From Mycobacterium sp. URHD0025 (GTDB taxonomy: Bacteria; Actinomycetota; Actinomycetes; Mycobacteriales; Mycobacteriaceae), in the NCBI RefSeq assembly GCF_000426065.1, contig NZ_AUEQ01000006.1, forward strand, positions 372,001-436,000: a stretch of DNA of 64,000 nucleotides. The letters run 5' to 3'. Positions 60,187 through 64,000 of this stretch are shown piece by piece. How positions within the stretch are numbered: the first letter of the stretch is position 1; every line of letters begins with the position of its first letter. Position numbers and translations under genes: made by a program. The notes beneath the pieces were generated by a model. That model was not told where the DNA came from. It ran no database searches and worked only from the letters and a program-made list of their open reading frames with translations.

Positions 60187-63100
60187 ATGACTGCCTTTAC
60201 GCAGCTGAAACAGGCTGACGGCACCCTCGTCGAATTTTCCCCCGCACCATCGGCTCCGGCCAAGCGCCCTTCGCGCTGGTCGCCTGCCAACTGGCCGGTC
60301 ACCAGGAAGGTTCTGGCGATCGTCCTCGTGCCGTTGATCCTGGCCGCGACGTTCGGTGGCTTGCGCATCTATGCCAGCGCCGACGCTGCAGGCGATCTGC
60401 GGGTGGCGGCCGATCGTGCCGAATTGATCCCCGATATCGACAGATATATGGCCGCCATGGAGGGCGTGCTCATCGCAGCCACCGAGGGTGGCGACGGACA
60501 GTCGGCGGTGTCCACGTTCAACGAGCGCAAATCGGACCTGCAGCAACGGGTGGACGCCACCGATGTGCCCGAAGATGTCGATCAGGCCGTGTCCGGGCTT
60601 CTCGGCAAGGGACAGCAGCTCGTCGACGCGGTGATGTCCAATTCGATCGATCTGCGTCAGCGCATCCTCGACTATGGCCCGCTGCTGCTGACCGGCGAAG
60701 CCGCGATCACCGGCTCGGTGCACAGCAACCAGCAGGCGGTTGCCGCCCAGGTGGAGGCCCTGGCCCGAGCGGTCGGTGCCCGCGGTCAGATGGCGATCCA
60801 GCGGATGCTGGTCAACCGGGGTGGGGACGAGCCGGAGCCGCTGCTGCGCACGTCGATGATCACGATGGCCGGTACCGAGCCGTCCACGGTCGCCGCGCTG
60901 ACCAAGGTGCTCGGCGGTGGCTCCGAGGAAGCGGCGACGCTTCGTGCCGAGATGGTCAAGCGCATGGCGATGATGTCGAATCCCGGCATCCCGCTCGTCG
61001 GTAACCCGGACATGCTGGCCTCGCTGGATGCGACCAACAAGATCGCCGAGCAGATCATCGAGGACACCACCGCGGCCATTCCGGCCGCCGTGGAGGCCCA
61101 GGCCAACGAGGCTCGCAATGACGCGGTCCGGGACGCCATCCTCGTGGCGACCGCGATCGTCAGCGCCATGGTCATCGTGTTGTTGGTGGCCCGCTCGCTG
61201 GTTCGCCCGCTGCGGACGCTGCGCGACAGCGCGCTCAAGGTCGCGCACCAGGACCTGGCGAAGGAGATCGAGCGGGTCCGCGCCGGCGGCGAGCTGGTGC
61301 CGGTCATCCCGATTCCCGTGCAGACCACCGAAGAAGTCGGTCAGGTGGCCCATGCCGTCGACGAGCTGCACGAGCAGGCGGTGTTCCTCGCCGGGGAACA
61401 GGCTCAGTTGCAGTTGCAGGTCGCGGACATGTTCGAGACGTTGTCGCGGCGCAGCCGCTCGCTCGTCGACCAGCAGTTGTCGCTCATCGATCAGCTGGAG
61501 CGCAACGAGGACGATCCGGAGCGTCTGGAAAGTCTGTTCCGGCTCGACCACCTGGCCGCCCGCATGCGACGCAACGGCGCGAACCTCTTGGTGCTGTCCG
61601 GCTCCAAGCTCGCACGTGAGCACAGTCGTCCGGTGCCACTGGCGACCGTGATCAATGCCGCGGCCTCGGAAGTGGAGGACTACGCCCGCGTGGTCACCGC
61701 ATCGGTGGCCGACGTCGAGATCACCGGTTCGGTGGCGGGCGACCTGATCCACCTCCTGGCGGAGTTGCTCGACAACGCGCTGCGTTACTCACCGCCGATC
61801 TCGCAGGTGCGGGTGTCGGCGGTGCATGCGGCCAAGGGCGCGTTGGTGATCGAGGTGAGCGATGTCGGCCTGGGCATGACCGAGGCCGACCTGCGGGTCG
61901 CCAACACCCGTCTGCAGTCAGGCGGTGAGGTCAACCCATACACAGCGCGTCACATGGGTCTGTTCGTGGTCGGGCGCCTGGCCACCCAGCACGGCCTGGT
62001 GGTGCGGCTGCGCAGCACCGTCGCCGAAGAACCGAGTTCGGGCACCACGGCAGGGGTGTACATCCCTGCCACACTCTTGGCCCGCGACGGTGGCGACGCG
62101 GTCGACGACCTGCCTTATGGGCGGCCCGTCGACGCCCATGCCGGGATCGCGACGGCCTTGTCGTCGGACGCCGACCCGGCCGATGCGTCGGTGTTCGGGT
62201 CGGGCCCGGACGAACCCCACATCAACGGCGCCGAGGTGCCGTTCGACCTGCTGCCCCAGCGCAGTCCGGGTGCCAGCGGCATCTCGGAGTTGCCGGGCAC
62301 GCTTGCCCCACAACCGGAACCGGACGCCGACGCGCCGGCCGAGGAGCAGGTGGAGGAGCCCGAGGGTGAGCCGGTCGGGGAGTGGCCACAGCAGTGGCCG
62401 GTGCATACCGAAGAGAGTGCGGCCCTGGCCAAGGGCGAAGCAGCCAAGGGTGAGGCCGGCGCGGGGTCCGAGACGGAAGCCGATGACGACGTGGAGGCCG
62501 GGCGCCAGGCTCCGACCAACACCTCGTCGTTCTTCGCCTCCCGCGGGCAGGCCGCCGTCAACGGCGTCAACGGTGCCGGGGCGGTCAACGAACTCAACGG
62601 ACTCAACGGACTCAACGGGCTGAACGGTCACAGCGGTCTCAACGGTGCCAGCGACCTGAACGGCCACAGCGGCCTGAACGGCGCCGAGGGCGTCAACGGT
62701 GCGGCGCATCATGCCGAGCGCGTACCCGAGGAACCGGTCGAAGCCGTCGCGGCCGAGGACGAAAGCTCGGATGTCCAAGGCGACTCGATCTATCAGTCGA
62801 TGGTCTCGGAATTCGAGATCGACCCGACCACGCATGTGCGCAGTGCCGACCTGGACTGGCAGACGGTCTGGGAGAAGGGCTGGTCGGTGGCTGCCGCCGC
62901 GCAGGATGCGCCGGTCGACCAGCACACCGAGGAAGGCCTGCCCATGCGTACGCCGGGCGCCCGTCTCGTGCCGGGCGGCGTCGCAGCCGTCGCCGCGGCA
63001 TCCGGCGAGTCCAACGGCCGTCACCGCAACGGTGGAGTGCACCGTAACGACGACGGCTCCGAGGCGGTAGCATCGGCAGACGAACCTGACAGCGGCATGT

Positions 63101-63219
63101 TCGCGGCATTCAAACCACGCGATCCCGAGGCTGTCCGGACGAGCACCAGCAACCTTTTCGGAGGCGTGCACGCCGGACGATCGCATGCCCGTGAGACCAG
63201 AGGAACCGATAACGAATGA
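60187..63219 (+). CDS. Nitrate-sensing-type membrane histidine kinase with Asn-Gly repeat tail (Rv3365c-like)
   Basis: 1010 residues. A membrane helix at about 40-60 ([20 protein letters not shown]), an extracytoplasmic helical domain of the nitrate/nitrite-sensing (NIT) type (about 60-310), a second helix ([20 protein letters not shown]), HAMP, a DHp-like region ([20 protein letters not shown]) and an HATPase with N box [12 protein letters not shown]1 DVGLGM and [13 protein letters not shown]. Then comes a long disordered tail with an Asn-Gly-rich segment (nucleotides about 62560-62710). Rv3365c is the counterpart and is recalled as shorter (about 876 residues). Precedes roadblock and DUF742 genes, as in actinobacterial signalling operons where these feed a small GTPase. 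Confidence 0.9.
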   Translation: MTAFTQLKQADGTLVEFSPAPSAPAKRPSRWSPANWPVTRKVLAIVLVPLILAATFGGLRIYASADAAGDLRVAADRAELIPDIDRYMAAMEGVLIAATEGGDGQSAVSTFNERKSDLQQRVDATDVPEDVDQAVSGLLGKGQQLVDAVMSNSIDLRQRILDYGPLLLTGEAAITGSVHSNQQAVAAQVEALARAVGARGQMAIQRMLVNRGGDEPEPLLRTSMITMAGTEPSTVAALTKVLGGGSEEAATLRAEMVKRMAMMSNPGIPLVGNPDMLASLDATNKIAEQIIEDTTAAIPAAVEAQANEARNDAVRDAILVATAIVSAMVIVLLVARSLVRPLRTLRDSALKVAHQDLAKEIERVRAGGELVPVIPIPVQTTEEVGQVAHAVDELHEQAVFLAGEQAQLQLQVADMFETLSRRSRSLVDQQLSLIDQLERNEDDPERLESLFRLDHLAARMRRNGANLLVLSGSKLAREHSRPVPLATVINAAASEVEDYARVVTASVADVEITGSVAGDLIHLLAELLDNALRYSPPISQVRVSAVHAAKGALVIEVSDVGLGMTEADLRVANTRLQSGGEVNPYTARHMGLFVVGRLATQHGLVVRLRSTVAEEPSSGTTAGVYIPATLLARDGGDAVDDLPYGRPVDAHAGIATALSSDADPADASVFGSGPDEPHINGAEVPFDLLPQRSPGASGISELPGTLAPQPEPDADAPAEEQVEEPEGEPVGEWPQQWPVHTEESAALAKGEAAKGEAGAGSETEADDDVEAGRQAPTNTSSFFASRGQAAVNGVNGAGAVNELNGLNGLNGLNGHSGLNGASDLNGHSGLNGAEGVNGAAHHAERVPEEPVEAVAAEDESSDVQGDSIYQSMVSEFEIDPTTHVRSADLDWQTVWEKGWSVAAAAQDAPVDQHTEEGLPMRTPGARLVPGGVAAVAAASGESNGRHRNGGVHRNDDGSEAVASADEPDSGMFAAFKPRDPEAVRTSTSNLFGGVHAGRSHARETRGTDNE
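62560..62710 (+). repeat. Asn-Gly (LNG/VNG) codon repeat in the kinase tail
   Basis: In-frame repetition of (L/V)-N-G units such as [17 protein letters not shown] over about 50 codons, built from similar CTCAACGG/CTGAACGG/GTCAACGG triplet blocks. It lies in the low-complexity C-terminal tail of the kinase. Confidence 0.8.
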
Positions 63220-63623
63220 CCCGTCCGACGCAGCGCGACTCCCTGGACTGGCTCGTGTCCAAGTTCGCCCGCGAGGTTTCCGGGGTGTCCCACGCGGTGC
63301 TGGTTTCGGCCGACGGACTACTGATGGCAGCCAGCGAACACATGCCCATCGAGCGGGCCGACCAGCTCGCCGCGGTGTCCTCCGGCCTGGCCAGTCTGGC
63401 CACCGGCGCATCCCAATTGTTCAACGGCGGCCACGTGATGCAGTCGGTGGTCGAGATGGAGAACGGCTACCTCCTGCTGATGCGGGTGGGTGACGGCTCC
63501 AACCTGGCCACGCTGACCGCCCCGTCGTGCGACATCGGACAGGTCGGCTACGAGATGGCCATCCTGGTCGAGCGGGTCGGTGCGGTGGTGCAGTCCTCCC
63601 GCCGCACGCCGCAACCGTCCTGA
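63216..63623 (+). CDS. Roadblock/LC7-domain protein (MglB-like, Rv3364c-like)
   Basis: 135 residues, single roadblock/LC7 domain ([32 protein letters not shown]). Such proteins bind small Ras-like GTPases; in actinobacterial operons they lie between the sensor kinase and the GTPase. Rv3364c, the M. tuberculosis counterpart, is reported to be released into macrophages and to inhibit cathepsin G. ATG overlaps the kinase stop by 4 bases (ATGA), so the two are translationally coupled. Confidence 0.92.
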   Translation: MTRPTQRDSLDWLVSKFAREVSGVSHAVLVSADGLLMAASEHMPIERADQLAAVSSGLASLATGASQLFNGGHVMQSVVEMENGYLLLMRVGDGSNLATLTAPSCDIGQVGYEMAILVERVGAVVQSSRRTPQPS

Positions 63624-63658
63624 GTCCCCTGACCCCTTCTTGCCCTTCGCGAGGTGCC

Positions 63659-64000
63659 TGTGGACGAACCAGAAGCCACTGATCGACCGAGTTTGGTGCG
63701 GCCGTACACATTGACGGCCGGCCGTACCGACTCACGCGTGCATCTTCCGCTGGAAGCACCGGTGCAAAAAACCGACACGACGCGCGAACCGCGTTGGACG
63801 GGGCACGATGTGCGCGCACAGATCGTAGAGTTGTGCACCGGCAGTCCTTCGGTTGCCGAGATTGCCGCACATTTATCCCTCCCCCTCGGCGTGGCGCGCG
63901 TGCTGATCGGGGACTTGGTGACGCAGGGTTATCTACGGGTGGAAGCCACCCTCGATGATTCGGCTAGCTTCGACGAACGCCGCGAATTGATTGGAAGGAC
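63659..64000 (+). CDS. DUF742 protein, 3' end outside window (Rv3363c-like)
   Basis: 114 codons visible before the window ends; the family usually has about 120-130 residues. Start GTG at 63659 follows GAGGTG. The family hallmark RPYTLTAGRT is present near residue 14, followed by a winged-helix-like region (QIVELCTGSPSVAEIAAHLS, LPLGVARVLIGDLVTQGYLR). DUF742 genes sit between the roadblock gene and the Ras-like GTPase gene in conserved actinobacterial operons (Rv3365c-Rv3362c), so a GTPase gene is expected just past the right edge. Confidence 0.88.

Noticed and set aside
60025..61752. 575-codon open frame on the minus strand
   Set aside because: Antisense to the histidine kinase, composition of a shadow frame, no recognised motif.
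62560..62710. Repeated blocks considered as a CRISPR or tandem DNA repeat
   Set aside because: Units are in-frame LNG/VNG codons without spacers of constant length; it is a protein low-complexity repeat.

Overview
This window reads as chromosomal DNA of a high-GC mycobacterium, most likely a fast-growing Mycolicibacterium. The evidence is gene content and order: whiB3, an Rv3415c-like gene, sigD with its anti-sigma gene, guaB2, guaB3, choD, an Rv3405c/Rv3406-like regulator and dioxygenase pair, GH65 and HAD enzymes (Rv3401/Rv3400-like), guaA, imuA', imuB, iunH, acrA1, htdY, dnaE2, an Rv3368c-like nitroreductase, an spoU-type methylase and an Rv3365c-Rv3363c-like signalling operon. This follows the Rv3416-to-Rv3363c stretch of M. 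tuberculosis in order, interrupted by lineage-specific insertions. Orthology statements rest on recalled family knowledge and were not searched.

Layout. 0-2.6 kb: a large exported repeat protein cut by the window edge. 2.7-4.0 kb: an ECF41-type sigma factor divergent from a DoxX-like membrane protein. 4.1-7.9 kb: whiB3 and the sigD/rsdA sigma/anti-sigma pair. 8.0-12.7 kb: guanine nucleotide synthesis (guaB2, guaB3) and choD. 12.7-19.8 kb: phoU, a TetR/pseudo-ATPase/YhgE-Pip export module, a sulfatase-type dioxygenase with its TetR repressor, and a catalase. 19.9-23.1 kb: GH65 phosphorylase and beta-phosphoglucomutase-like HAD enzyme, probably working in sequence. 23.1-25.8 kb: a lower-GC island holding a polymorphic toxin system. 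25.9-32.7 kb: guaA, then a MymA-like oxidoreductase operon (esterase, SDR, di-iron ferritin-like protein, flavin monooxygenase, MerR regulator). 32.8-38.9 kb: a mycobacterial envelope cluster with an S53 protease, two zinc-ribbon membrane proteins (one fused to, one split from, the same C-terminal domain) and two Thr-rich lipoproteins. 39.1-41.5 and 52.1-55.4 kb: the SOS mutasome (imuA', imuB, dnaE2) with LexA boxes. Between and after these are a nucleoside hydrolase, an acyl-CoA reductase, HtdY, a stress protein plus permease, regulators, an acyltransferase, and the start of a histidine kinase/roadblock/DUF742 operon that runs off the right end.

The most interesting part is the four-gene minus-strand operon 25771-23614: two WXG100 proteins (one with the YxxxD secretion motif), a 420-residue effector ending in a colicin E3-type 16S rRNA nuclease domain with the Asp-His-Glu triad in register, and a 79-residue probable immunity protein 3 bases downstream. 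Just beyond it lies a decayed immunity-gene copy (23273-23533) that appears in no open reading frame of useful length. The likely reading is an ESX/type VII-secreted ribosome-targeting toxin used against other bacteria, with a remnant of an immunity array.
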